Part shown: positions 31,834-58,140 of the stretch, piece after piece
Layout of the letters: each line of letters starts with the position of its first letter
Numbering within the stretch: position 1 is the first letter of the stretch
Assembly: GCA_964017065.1 (NCBI GenBank)
Contig: OZ024792.1
Location: forward strand, 2,475,754-2,539,753
Length of the DNA stretch: 64,000 nucleotides
Direction of reading: 5' to 3'
Source of the DNA: Haliclona indistincta
Taxonomy: Eukaryota; Porifera; Demospongiae; Haplosclerida; Chalinidae
Notes under the pieces: model-generated
What the model was told of the DNA's origin: nothing
The model's database searches: none
The model's input: only the letters and a program-made list of their open reading frames with translations
Program-made: the position numbers and the translations under genes

Positions 31834-33823
31834 ATGGAAGCACTTAGGAAGAAAATTACCCAACTCCGTCAGGAAAAAGACGACGCTGTTGAACGAGCAG
31901 AAGAAGCAGAGAGGAAAACCAAGGATGTCAATATTCAACTTGATCAGGTAAGGCTAAAGAAGTATCAACATGGCTGTTCATGTTTTCTCTCGTCTTGCCT
32001 GCGTAGGCTGAACAAAATGAAAATACGCTAAAGAGAAAGATTCAGCTCCTGGAGGACGACTTGGAGAAGGCAGAGAACAGTGTGGAAGACACCACGAGAC
32101 GAGCTGAAACTGCCGAGTCAAAACTCGAGGAGTTAGAAAGGTGCGTGCATTTGGTACACGTTGGCGCGTGTGCAAGCCAAGCAAGACTAGCTACATGTAT
32201 GATTTCAGTTCACCGCTGCTGTCTTATCGGCGCGCTGCGTGAAGGGTGGCCGCTGATTGACCATCTTTGAAGATGTGCCTTGGGAATACCTTATTTGGAC
32301 ATGAATCCACTTTAACGTGAACGGATGCTTACGTAAACAATAGCGTCTTAGCTCAATAGTCTTTGGTCATTCTTTTCCTACCAACACTTGTAGAAACAGC
32401 TTGTGGCGTCCAATAAACAATCTTTCCCAGGTCAACAGCATGGAAGAAATGCATGATCAGAGACATCACCTGTAGGAGAGCCGATTTGCATGTTTTTCGT
32501 AAACGAAACTGCAGCAGACACCAAAGATCTTTGAAATGCGATATCAATGATTGACAGATTAGAGGAGTAGTGTTGTGTGGACCCACATGGATTGTTGAAG
32601 GATATTGTGTAACTTTCATTTACACTGTGTGTACACTTAAACACTATCTTATTGCGCAAAACATGACTGACTCATTTTTTACAGAGAAGTAAGGAAACTG
32701 CATTCTTCTGTGGATACAGACTCCGATTTGGTGAGTTTAATGATATACGACGTTTTAATGCACGGCTAGTTTTAATCTGCTTGACTGCCTAGAGAAATGT
32801 TGGTTAAATGGGATTTTTTTGTTTCCAGTTGGAAGAGAAAACGGATGCATTGAAAGCTAAAGATGCTAGAATCAATGAACTTGAATCAATCTGTGATGAT
32901 GTGAGTTAAACAAAATCAAATATTGATCTGAAATGAGTGTTCTTCCATTCAGCAAAAAAGAAAGATTACTGTATTAGAGCGCGATTTGGAATCAGCTGAA
33001 GATCGAAGTGATGATATGAAAGAGTGAGTTTATAACGTGTGACAATTCTCGTGACTCATTTCTCTCGTACTATCAGCAAACTGCAGCGAATTGAACATGA
33101 GCTTAACGAAACATCTGCTGATCTTCGCCAGAAGTCTAACATTGAAATGAAGGTTTGTCTGTCTCAGATCTTCACTGTCAATAATAGTCATTGTTCTTTA
33201 GAGTGCTGAGATGGAAGACAGATTACATGACGAGCTCGACATCACAAAGAAAAAGCTGCAGGAATCTGACAATAATTTAGAAAATGCACAGAGGAAAATC
33301 AAGCAGCTGGACAAGATTATTGAGGATTTAGAAAGTGAGAGTCATCTTGTTACATACTATAGCAATTTCAAGAGAAAGAGAACCCTTTGATAATAAATTA
33401 TGGTGGTGCATTGATAGGTGCCTCACTATGCAGAGCTGTGCCATTTGGGTAAAAATGACTATCTTACTCAAAATAAGGAATACAGTTTTTAAATAGGTTT
33501 CCAGTGTATGGGAAGCTGGCAATGAATACTGCTTCCTTCGTGTTCATGTACTAGGCAACATAATAGCTGAGCACTGCTTGTCAGGTAGCTTAGCACAAAT
33601 CTGGGTAGCTTGCTGGTAGAAAGTGTCTAGGTTAATTTTAAATTCCTTTGTTACCAGTGTAATACTATTATTATTTTGTAATGGTGTATGTATTGTCTAG
33701 ACTGTATCTATGACAACAATATTCCTTTCTCTGCATACAGCTGATCTTGAGACAGCCGAGACAAAGTACGACGAAGCCAAGAAGGAGCTAGACCAAACAC
33801 TGGCTGAGCTGACTGACATATGA
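31834..33823 (+). CDS. Tropomyosin, 242 residues
   Basis: Eight exons: 31834-31947, 32007-32140, 32685-32730, 32829-32900, 32953-33023, 33077-33152, 33202-33334, 33741-33823. The product starts MEALRKKITQLRQEKDDAVERAEEAE and is a continuous heptad coiled coil (e.g. AEQNENTLKRKIQLLEDDLEKAE), ending LDQTLAELTDI. That start, the LEDDLEKAE block and the end are diagnostic tropomyosin features. It dimerises along actin filaments. Length is nearer to short isoforms (about 248) than to the 284-residue muscle form; no alternative first exon was seen. Intron 2 (32141-32684) has no recognisable gene. Confidence 0.9.
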
Positions 33824-34092
33824 GCACTGCCGACAGACTTTTCAAGTTCCCTGTGAAATGTAATCGGTTGCGGCCAGAATAGCTGTCTAGTTTCTTACTA
33901 TAAATAATTACTTGCGCGCAGCAATAGCTGATTCACCAGTTAACATTTTGATACTGATAGCTGTGTGTGATTTTTTCAGATCCTGTTAAATTTAAACTTA
34001 CCCATTTTTTACCATGCACGGTTCTTTTTGACATTAATTTTTGAAGAACAATCTGAATCTGTTTAGCTAGAACTTGAAGGATAAAAAGTTCT

Positions 34093-36440
34093 TCAATCAG
34101 GTTTTTTAGGGGCAGCCTGTTCTAGTTCAGGACCCAAAGGTGTTTTAGAAGGATCAGAGTGTTGTCGTGGTGCTTCTGCCTGCTTGTGAGGCCCACAACA
34201 ATGCTTGAGTAAACCTATAACCAATAATGTAATATCAGTCTATGACTCACACAGAATCAAACTCACTCTCCCATTCTCTCTCAAGTAACAATTTTTTAAG
34301 CGTCCCAGCTGCCTCCTGGAGCTTGTACACACAAAAATGACTAAATTTCAAGCTGCAACTGCATTCTTACGTCTTGAGAATGAGTCTCAATTGTTTCCAG
34401 CAGTATTTGTAGTTCAACCCCACACATTGACTCATCTAGCTTATCATAGTGCCTCATTGCTTTATTATGGATTGACAACACCTCTGCTGAAAGAGGTGAC
34501 CTACACACACTGCACTGATCAAGCAGTACCTTCAATTGGTGCAACAACTTTTTCATTCACTGACGTTAAAAATTGTCCATATCCACTCCTATTGAAAAAA
34601 AACATTACATGGTTGTGACTATCTTGACCATCTGCTGTTTATAGCCTTACTGAAATGACTTGAGTACTGTTCTTGTGTAGTTCAACTGCTGCTGATAATA
34701 TCGCAACTCTTCATCCAGACTGTCAACCTAGACACAGCATAGTCCCGGTTCTTCGGAGGTGGATACCTTTTACCTTTAGCTGTGTCTTGGAGCACTGATT
34801 TGTGAGTGTTTGCACCACTGACTGAACTATCTCTGAACCCTGTAAACACACAAGAAGAATGTGCAGTATGCCTCAGTGAGTATACAACATCCGCGGTGTT
34901 GTTTAGAGGTGGTCAATCACTCTGTCTAAACTATACTGATGCTAGTGATGCACATACATCACGTGTTGCTCTAGAGTATTGTCGAACAAATCACTTGCTT
35001 TCCACAAAAATTCACTAGATAAACTATACTCTGACCAATCATAGATAGAGCTATACGGATACATACACAAAAGCATTGTGTATACCTCTTGTTTGTTTCT
35101 AGCAAATGGTGGTAGTTTCTTTAGCATAGTCTCAACAGTCAGTAAGGAAGGCTTGGTTCGATGTTGCTGCTACAAGTATGATCGTGTATGGTCATGTGAT
35201 AATCAGGTGCAGCGTACCCCGGGCACTAACAAAGAGAGGGTGAGTAGATCTTGACAGAGAGATGGCAGTGCATCGGAGCATTTAGCAGCATACACAGCAG
35301 CATGGTGGAACCCAGGAGAGAGGGCTGAGGAGTCGGGAGCAGGCAGCGCCTTGAGAGAGGAGAGAAGCTGTGTGAGTGATCCATACAGGACAGAGAGGCG
35401 TCCTTCCAGCTGGCTCTACCATGAGAGAGAGAGAGAGACAAACAGGAGTTTTGTGTACTTGTAAATGAACAGAATTGTCACTAATTATCACAATGATAGG
35501 TGTGAATTGTACAAATTCTCACCAGTTGATGAAGGTTGAGGTGTTTCATTGCTGGCCAGTTCGATGTGACATGAAGAATAGATATGGACTCACTAGCATA
35601 TTGACCACAGTAAGCAAAACAACACTCCAACTCATCTTTGGAACATAACTGAGAAATAAATGAAGAAAAGAGAATTAAAATATTAAAAAGTTTAGTCCAC
35701 CTTGCTTGTCTGAGCTGCAGTCTGATGCAGTCGCTTGACATTGTCTAATAGTTCGTCTTTCTCTCTGTTAGATATCTTATAGCAATGTGCTTTTTTGTCC
35801 TCTGTTAGCCCTCTAGTGAAAAAAAAACAATACACAAGTTGATGAACAGAACACAAACCATGACAGGTCCGATAAATTTTTTACTGGACAGCAAAATTAT
35901 ACTTTCTTAGCTAAAAATTGCGAGGTCTGCCCGTACCTCAGTTTAGTAGTGAGGTGTTCAGTGAGTAAGTGCACATCAGCTACTAGGGATGAACGACTGC
36001 TCAGAGACTGAGTGAGTATGAGAACCTTTCGACAGCAAAGAAGGGTCATGTGACCTGCGTATCATAGCAACCACTCACTTGCCTCTCCAGTTGATATACT
36101 TGAGCTTTTAGCAAGTTAACCCTTCGCTCACTGAATTTCTCAGATGAAGATTCTTGCACTAGTTGACTGTACAGTGCTCTACAGATGTGTAACACGTGGA
36201 ATCAGTCACTGTGTTGATAATACCTTATCTCCTGCAGCTCTTTCTTTAAAGCAAGGTTCTCAATCTCGAGTTTCTGAATAAGCAGAAGCAGCATTGGTGA
36301 CTATGCTAGCAAATATTGACCTCGCAGCATTCGTTCTTGCATTTTTGCTTTTCTTTTCCTTTTGCGCTTGTAATAGACGACAAAGAAGCACTTGATGACG
36401 ATCTTGCCTTACGAACTGGAACCGGGTTTGCAGAACTCAT
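34093..36440 (-). CDS. Coiled-coil protein, unidentified
   Basis: About 14 small exons spliced through short introns (one only 43 nt near 34490). The start MSSANPVPVRKARSSSS is followed by predicted coiled coil (KLEIENLALKKELQEIR; KAQVYQLERQVLILTQ), a helical middle (SQLEGRLSVLYGSLTQLLSSLKAL), a further coil (VDSLDEELRYYQQQLNYT), and a C-terminal tail HCCGPHKQ...KKPD. No catalytic motif. I do not recognise the family; an augmin/centrosome-type or ciliary coiled-coil protein is possible given its length and head-to-head pairing with CFAP161, but this is guesswork. Individual exon limits are approximate. Confidence 0.65.
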
Positions 36441-36493
36441 TTCCCGGGCTTTTGCACGTGGTTTGGGCGTGGCTCACGTGAGTTTTTTTCCCA

Positions 36494-36507
36494 GTTACCA
36501 TCACAAC
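36494..36507. promoter_or_regulatory. X-box-like RFX motif in shared promoter
   Basis: GTTACCATCACAAC matches the palindromic X-box GTTRCCATGGYAAC at 12 of 14 positions and lies 81 bp upstream of the CFAP161 ATG. X-boxes bound by RFX factors typically sit close upstream of ciliary genes. Binding is inferred. Confidence 0.45.
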
Positions 36508-36587
36508 CAGTAAGCAACACGCGTTGCTGCCGCGATACGACAACAAGGCCTTGTTCAGCTTCGGGTGATTCCTAATCGCATGCAAAG

Positions 36588-38266
36588 ATGAGTGTTCGTA
36601 CGTACAATCCTTCTGTTCGTGTTGGTAACTGGAATGAAGATGTCTGCTTAGAAGAGGTACTACATTTCTTCATCCAAATTCATGACCACTCATTGAAATA
36701 CTCAGGACTTGCTAAAGGATTTCTTAGATAAGAAAGAGAGGGGAGAACTACTTGTTCAAAAAGCACATAATCTTCTCCAGACCATCCTAAAACCAGTGAG
36801 AACTCAACAATCTCTAACTTTTACAAAAAAATGACGTACAATAATCACTAGCTTGAGTTGTCCAAGCCAGCTGATGGGCTGCTTCGTATTGGAGATCATG
36901 TGGTGTTGGTTCATATTCCCAGCAAGTCAGTAGTGTCTGCATACATGTCTGCAGCAGAGGCGCATGAGGCAAGACAGCTAGCATCAGGCAGCCTAGTGTC
37001 TTGCTCCAAGAGAATTCAACCATGCGTGAGAAATGTGTTTGTAGTAGGAAGGTAATACAAACAATACCACATGCACACCCACCCATCCATCCACTCACTC
37101 ATGCATGGACGCACACACACACGCACACATTCTCACACTCACTTATTGCGCATCAACACAATTTTAAATACTGTTAAAACCACACCTTATGTGTGACTGA
37201 AATTTTAATGTCTTTGTCTACTGCAGCACTGATCCAGCAGTAAATCTTGGAGATGTTGTTCGTTACGGTCAGCACATCACTTTCACCACATTACCAAAGC
37301 AAGGAGGAGAGGTGAGACTGCTGTCAACACACAATCATCACTGTTCCTTGGTTTCCTGTACAGCTCTCGCTCCACAGTGACGACTTCACTTTTATGAAAC
37401 ACTCAAAATACTCACGAGAACAAGAAGTCACTCTTGTCAGTGATGTAACCTACAAGTGTGCTTGGTAAGAGATCCCAACACTAGAATATGTCCAAATCTT
37501 GTCATATGAGCCTCTGAGCTCCTGCTAGTGCCTTTACCAACATGTATCTTCTTTCCCAATCAAACTCTGCTATACGTATGTATCACTCTCCTTTGTACAG
37601 GAAGATGTTGTGCTTTGACCAGCTCATGAGACTAGAGTTGGATGACCAGCCAGTACCGGTCAGTGATGAAACACTAACATAAATGCAGCTCTTAGCGCAC
37701 TAAATACAGTATTGATCCGCATAAGACAAAAGATAGTATCATACTACTAACTAGCTTTGTACTGGTAACTGGGTCAAGTATAGACCATCCTTCCTAAATC
37801 TTTATGACACAATATACTACAATGGAACCCCTCTAATCTGACGCCCTTGAGACACAAAATTATGTTCCGATTAAAGAGGTGTAGGGCTCTACTGTAATGC
37901 AGTACATTAGAATGATGTACATTATACAGTTTATCTTGATACCGCAGGTGAACCGACCATTGTTTATCAATCACTGTAAGACAAACCAACACTTGGCAGT
38001 GCATACTGAATTCTGCCCAAGGTAAACAAAACCCAGTGCATACCATTATTATTATTTTGGAGACACTACACTTCATTACTACAGTACTCCCTAGTACTGT
38101 TGTTACAATACTCTTCACCTCTACTAGGACACCATTTGGAAGAGAGTACGAAGTGACAGCGTCCACTAAGTTCGACATACACAAAGCAGAGGATCCCATC
38201 AACCACTTCATGATACTAGCTGGAGACCCAGAGACCATTCTGAGCAGCTCACGACCTACTGACTAA
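36588..38266 (+). CDS. CFAP161: Cilia- and flagella-associated protein 161
   Basis: Eight exons: 36588-36656, 36706-36795, 36852-37051, 37227-37311, 37364-37464, 37601-37658, 37948-38021, 38128-38266, all phases consistent, 271 residues (human about 300). N-terminus YNPSVRVGNWNEDVCLEE and the pattern LRIGDHVVLVH, NLGDVVRYGQ, SREQEVTLVSDVTYKCAW, FINHCKTNQHLAVHTEF and REYEVTA...NHFMILAGDP match CFAP161, a microtubule inner protein of motile axonemes. No enzymatic domain. The 147 bp to the divergent coiled-coil gene act as a shared promoter with an X-box-like site. Confidence 0.93.
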
Positions 38267-38542
38267 TAGTAGTAACTTTTATTTTTTACACACGCACAAC
38301 AGTTTAACATCACAAAAGAGCATATCAGCTGAAAATGAGGCACTAAAAATAATATTATTATTAATTTTGTGAGACTTGACAGCTTAGCAAGAAGTTGGTC
38401 CTTCTTTACAGAACACAGGAACTGAATTCTTGCCCTCCCTTAGGTCACTAGACTATCTACTACATATTACATGTAGGACTTGTTGAACAATTAAAAAGCT
38501 TTACAATAATTATTATTAAACTACCGTAAATATCATAGTTGA
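38267..38542. other. Convergent 3' intergenic interval
   Basis: Short stretch between the ends of CFAP161 and the RING-UBR gene; AT-rich, with no other feature seen. Confidence 0.5.
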
Positions 38543-39227
38543 CTATTTTGGAGATCGAGTAAGTTTGCATGGATTTTCGGGTCTGCTCTTTTTGCTGCAA
38601 TAGCAACATGCCCTGAAAAAAAAAGAAGAAAAAACGTTGATAGTACGTAAGGTTGTCTAACCATTTTGGTTTGTGATTTGGGACTTGCAAGACAGTATTA
38701 TGACCTGCAGCAGAAAATGACACCACCAAGCATAGTGGGCTAAAAAATTAATCACCTTTATGACACACTTCAGCACATTGCCGACAGACCCCTGGAGAGA
38801 ATAGAATACACAGAATCAAAGCAATCAAAACCGGTTCTTCGTAATTTACTAACAGTTCACGTTACTGCATGTCCGGCATGTAAAGTAGTCTACAGTGAGC
38901 TGTTTGTCTTTGTCGAAACTAGCAGCAAAGCATAGCGGAGGCCTCTCTCTGGATAAGGGACAAATACATCACACTATACTAAAAAACAACCAGTCCTAGT
39001 AATAGAAAGATAACAAAATGTCATGCTAGTGTATCTAAATGTGGGATGAGAGTTTCAATTGAAACTATGAGACTGGTGAAATAAACACAGCTGGTGTTGC
39101 TTACCCTTTCAACACAATGTTGCCTCTAATCCGTATCTCACTACCAGGTCTCTGTATTGTGCAAGAACACCATCACACACACACACACACAACGTACTCA
39201 CACACACACACACACACACACAACGTA

Positions 39228-39264
<37 letters not shown>

Positions 39265-41682
39265 GCTAAGTTGCTCATGTCATTATTATTATTAATTATT
39301 TTCAAAATGCAAGGAGCTCACAGGAGGCCTAGCTCCCATTGAGGGTGTGGGCACTCAAATGCCTATTTGTGGTAGATGAGTTACAGCTAGTATACTTTGC
39401 CCCCCAAGTACAACATCAATAACCAGTTCACAGATGGATGAGTTGGAATTGTTTTCTTTTCAGACCACACACATAATACACTAACCATTCTATACATAAT
39501 CAACGGGCAGCAATCTCCATGAAGTGTTGTGTGCACCAGTGATGTTAGACCTCTCTCTTCTTCTTGAGAGCCAGTTGGTTTGCTTTTGACCTTAGCCAGA
39601 CTGCCTTCTCTCTCATCTTCCTCTAAGTCAGCTTCGCCTACAAAAGGGCTACAGAGAGCATTGAGTGTGTTTGAAAGCAATAAGCTACCTCAAGAGTGAT
39701 ATCTCCAGGTCTACACAAGGAGGCAACTCAGCTACTTCCTTTCCTTGCTCTTCCATCAATACCTTGAGCTTGTTCAGCACCATATCCATACTATATGCAC
39801 AGAAATGCATGAACATAATACAATGGTGTTAAAATGAGGCAGTGAAGGCTTTAAAAAATAATTTCAAGGTGATTTAGAAAATACAATATTACTGTGTAAA
39901 CTGGTAAAAATTAATGACCACCAAAGTTGCTCATTCTACTGTTACAGTATTACTTATAAAATTCTGTTATCATTGTGGTTTTATTGTATGTTGTGTTTGT
40001 AACACTAGTTGGTTTATACCTGTCTGATGGCTTTAGAATAACGTTTTCAGCCACAAACTCTTTTTCAGGAACAGATAGTTTGATTGTTATAGGGATAGTA
40101 GCAGGAGAGGGGAGATAATCAGTGAGATATCTGAAGGGAGGAGAGAGAGGGGGAGGAAGGGAGGGAGAGAGGGAGGGAGAGAGGGAGGGAGGGAGAGAGG
40201 GAGAGAGGGAGGGAGAGGGGAGGGGAGGGAGAGGGGAGGGGAGGGAGAGAGGGAGGGGAGGGAGGGAGAGAGGGAGGGAGGGGAGAGAGAGAGGGAGGGA
40301 GAGAGGGAGGGGAGAGAGAGAGGGAAGGATGGAGGGAAGGAGGGAGGGAGGGGAGGGAGGGAGGGAGGGAGAGAGGGAGGGAGGGAAGGAGGGAGGGAGG
40401 AATGATCTTCTGATAATTATTTTTAAATTGTAAACACTGAGGTCACCTATCATAAGCTGTTGTCAGTAGATTTTCTATTTTAGCTAGTTCATTTTGCAGG
40501 GATTGCATCTTTGATTCAGACTCTTCTTCAATCGATCCGAGCTGAGCTAAGCGATCTGCAAAGTGGTTCAACAATGCTCAAGGACTAACAACAAACCACT
40601 CTCACCAGGATGGTCGGGATGGTGAGGAAACTGACTCAAAACCTGATCTATTTTTCTCTGTTTGTCTCTCTGGACTCTTGCTCGACTATTCAAACACTCG
40701 GCAACTACTTGCTTTGAGAAGGAAAAATTAAAAATCAAAGCAAGGGCAAAGAATTTAAAATAATTCACCTGACGATAAACTTCGTGAACTTGTAGTGTGC
40801 GCTTCAAATGCTCTGTTGAGGAAGGAGAGAGATTAATAGAATATGAAAGAATGAGCAGGAAATTAAAGAAGAGTTGTAAATAGAACACCTTGAAGGACAG
40901 GCTGTAGAGGGGTCACCAGCTGTCCTGTTGAACTGTCAGCTTGTGAAAATATTGAATCAGATGCTAAAGAGAGGAAAACAACTGAAGGAAGCGTTATGAT
41001 GCATTTGTACCTGATTTAGCCATTGTCTGGTAATATTCTTTTTCTGCTATTATCTTCTCGTCAATGACCGTTTCTACAGGAAGGTATCATCTTGTTTGCA
41101 CTCGATAGCAATAATCTCACCAATGAGAGCGTCAAACTGCTTGTCCTTTATGATGTCATTAGCTTGTAGCATTGCATTGCAAATAGGGCACTTGTGACTA
41201 GTGTGACGCAGGAGGTGGGTCGGTTAAAAATGGTGACAGAAAGAAAGCCGTGTGTTAGTTGGTGGGCGAGATAGTGATGTGTAAAAACAGATAATTACAC
41301 ACACTCTAGCATAAGGACCCACCTACGACTGACGCTTTCTTCTATGCAATTGTAGCAGTACCGATGTCCACACGTTGTCAGAGCTGCCTCTTGAATGCAG
41401 CACAAGCAGATGGTGCATCGAAAATGCTGTCCAAGTGATTTCAACTGTAATAATGAAGGAAAGAGAATAGGAGAATGTACAGTGGGAGAAGAAATAATCA
41501 CATAGAATGTTATTTCTGTTTTCAAGCCCTAGCTCATTTGGCACAGACACTAGCCACTCACACACACACTTTCCCTCTTTTCTTACAGGTATCTTGAGCG
41601 ATGCATTGTCTGCTTCAGGACTATTGAAGGAGATTTCTCGCTTGAATTCGACGTTCTCGACTCCGGTTCCTCGTGTAGCCAT
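38543..41682 (-). CDS. RING finger protein with C-terminal UBR-box-like zinc finger
   Basis: Sixteen exons: 41587-41682, 41323-41444, 41121-41197, 41011-41073, 40889-40963, 40769-40812, 40606-40711, 40447-40555, 40020-40130, 39689-39790, 39486-39648, 39105-39151, 38854-38948, 38756-38791, 38662-38704, 38543-38612; 452 residues. A C3HC4 RING (CTIC...CGHRYCYNC...CPIC) at about 40-85 points to an E3 ubiquitin ligase. The middle is coiled coil (CLNSRARVQRDKQRKIDQVL; SESKMQSLQNELAKIENLL). Near the C-terminus FTCRTC, CRQCAEVCHKGH and CCYC form a zinc site resembling the UBR box (compare FBXO11). The combination is not a named family to me. Introns contain a 280-bp purine tract and a (CA)n array. 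Confidence 0.8.
39174..39262. repeat. (CA)n microsatellite in the RING-UBR gene intron
   Basis: Three CA/AC runs separated by a repeated interruption AACGTACT. Intronic, between exons 11 and 12 of the minus-strand gene. Confidence 0.85.
40131..40406. repeat. GGGA/GAGA homopurine tract
   Basis: About 275 bp of almost pure purines on the plus strand (GGGAGGGAGAGAGGG variants), directly abutting exon 9 of the RING-UBR gene on the minus strand, where it forms a very long polypyrimidine stretch before the acceptor. Long open frames in it on both strands are artefacts. Confidence 0.9.
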
Positions 41683-42066
41683 CGTTCTTTCGATCTCGTC
41701 TTTGCTTATAACCACGCCTTCTTTATGCTGGCTTGTTGGAATGCAAGTTAATTAGTCTATTAGAAAATCAATTATCAACGCTACCGTTTTCTGTTAGTAG
41801 TTTATTAGTCAGTTCAGTCGTCTGGGTGCTGTGCCGTGCTAGTAAGAGCTGCGCAATCTTTCGATCTGTCAGCGCTTTGTCGAGCGAGAACCCCTGAGAG
41901 GTGGTACAGTCCTTGCAGCGAAAGCAGGTCACGCATTCTTAGCTGGCTTGCTCGTCGGGAAGTTGTACTGTGGACCGGAATCATTGTGTGCAGGAGATTC
42001 CTGCTGTCGCCATCACGACTACTAGACGACGAAGAATTGATGCGATTCCGACGATTCTGAAGCACT
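41683..42066. promoter_or_regulatory. Divergent promoter region: RING-UBR gene / CSK-Roc gene
   Basis: 384 bp between two divergent start codons. A minus-strand frame of 83 codons (41814-42065) lacks any domain or support. Confidence 0.4.
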
Positions 42067-56751
<14,685 letters not shown>

Positions 56752-57528
56752 TGATGTGTGTATGATAGTCCCCTCCACTTAATGCTGCACAGAGTAGACA
56801 TTTTAAGTTGTGTATGGTATGTTTCATCTTTTGATAGACTTTTCGTTAGTTTCTTTGGTATACATGGACAGTGATGTTGGTTTGTTGTAACTACTTGTTT
56901 TCACTCTCAACAGATTCTGATTATAATAAAATATTATTGCAGAGAATAAATTATTATTGTGTTTTTTTTCTTTTCTTAACAATGTCGATGAGTTTTATTG
57001 TACAACACATAGACTCGCTCGTGTAGAAGCTTGCTTCCGGTGTAATTGAGATAATTTACACTCAGCTCTATCTTGCTGAGAAGAGTACTCTCCAATACTG
57101 AGGTATTCAGTGATACCAACATAATGTCTCAGCATTAGATCCACCCTATTGCTGTGGGTTACAAGTCTAGTGAAGCTGCCATTTGTCTCACCCTGCTGAC
57201 TCTACTATTGTGTACATCGTACATTGAACAGTGCTAGTGTTGAGTGCACAGTCAAGCATGCATAAGTTAGTGTACGTGATAAAACGATTAAAAACTCACC
57301 CTTTGGTGTTTTATTACAACCAGACAAAGGGTTTGTACCTATGGGTACCACAGAACTAATTAATAGTCAATTGCTACGTGTATACGTTTTACTCGACGTT
57401 TTACACTCAGCTTCAACGAGTATACTCCTAGCGCATTCTCCAATACACGTCAGCACTTACCGAGAGAGTATATATTCAAGCAATTGCGCATCGATCAGTC
57501 CATTCCCGAGAGAGACCACTAGTCTACA
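56752..57528. promoter_or_regulatory. GST-1 upstream region (duplicated at 61975-62673)
   Basis: The proximal part (about 57300-57528) closely matches the interval before GST-4, and blocks near 57090-57240 also recur there. A TATATATTCAAGCAA element lies at about 57470, 60 bp before the ATG, and at the same distance in GST-4, so it is the likely TATA box. Confidence 0.55.
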
Positions 57529-58140
57529 ATGCCTACTTACAAGCTGATCTACTTCAACGCTAGGGGAGGCGCCGAACTTGCTAGGTTCATTTTCGCACAA
57601 GCAGGTGTGGAGTACGAGGATGTACGTGTCGAGCGAGAAAATTGGCCGGCACTGAAACCCACTATGCCGTTTGGAGTTCTTCCAGTGCTTGAGGTGGACG
57701 GCAAGAAACTTGGCGGGAGCATGACCCTCGCGAGGTACCTTGCTGAGACATTTGGGCTTGCTGGAGAGAGCCCTTTTGAGAATGCTGAAATCGCTAGCAT
57801 CATAGACACAGTAACTGATATGGTGAAGGAGGTGGGTAAATATTGGTTTGGTCCTGACGCAAAGAGTGAGGCATTTCAAAAGAAGCTTCGAGACGAGATA
57901 CTTCCTTCAAAGCTGAAACTATTTGAAAAGCGTTCTTCCACTAACGAGAGTGGTTGGCAGTTCGGAGGCAAGCTCACTTGGGCTGACTTCGGAATCTTCA
58001 TTGCTTTGGACTGGGTGATCATGACAGTTGGTGATGATATCCTCAAGGATTATCCTGGTCTGAAAAAGCTGCGAGCATCAGTTGAGGCGCTGCCAAAGAT
58101 TGCTGAGTGGATCAAGAATCGTCCTGTCACTGAACACTAA
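57529..58140 (+). CDS. Sigma-class glutathione S-transferase, GST-1
   Basis: Intronless, 203 residues, usual length for sigma GST. The N-terminal thioredoxin-like domain carries the catalytic-type Tyr in YKLIYFNARG, the cis-proline segment MPFGVLPVLEVDG and the glutathione-binding GGSMTLARYLAE; the helical domain follows (ENAEIASIIDTVTD; GKLTWADFGIFIALDW; LPKIAEWIKNRP). Sigma GSTs conjugate glutathione or isomerise prostaglandin H to D in the cytosol; which applies is unknown. First of a tandem cluster; GST-4 is nearly identical, including flanks. The absence of introns is unusual next to the 15-exon CSK. Confidence 0.93.
   Translation: MPTYKLIYFNARGGAELARFIFAQAGVEYEDVRVERENWPALKPTMPFGVLPVLEVDGKKLGGSMTLARYLAETFGLAGESPFENAEIASIIDTVTDMVKEVGKYWFGPDAKSEAFQKKLRDEILPSKLKLFEKRSSTNESGWQFGGKLTWADFGIFIALDWVIMTVGDDILKDYPGLKKLRASVEALPKIAEWIKNRPVTEH

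Noticed and set aside
34093..36440. Identification of the coiled-coil gene as an augmin (HAUS) subunit
   Set aside because: Size and coiled coils fit loosely but no block of sequence matched what I remember of HAUS4 or HAUS5; left unnamed.
40122..40453. Long open frames on both strands in the purine tract
   Set aside because: Pure products of a GGGA/TCCC simple repeat; the minus-strand frame only merges with a true exon (exon 9 of the RING-UBR gene) at its end.
41814..42065. 83-codon minus-strand frame with a downstream AATAAA-like string
   Set aside because: No recognisable domain, lies in the divergent promoter between two well-supported genes, and overlaps the 5' end of one of them.
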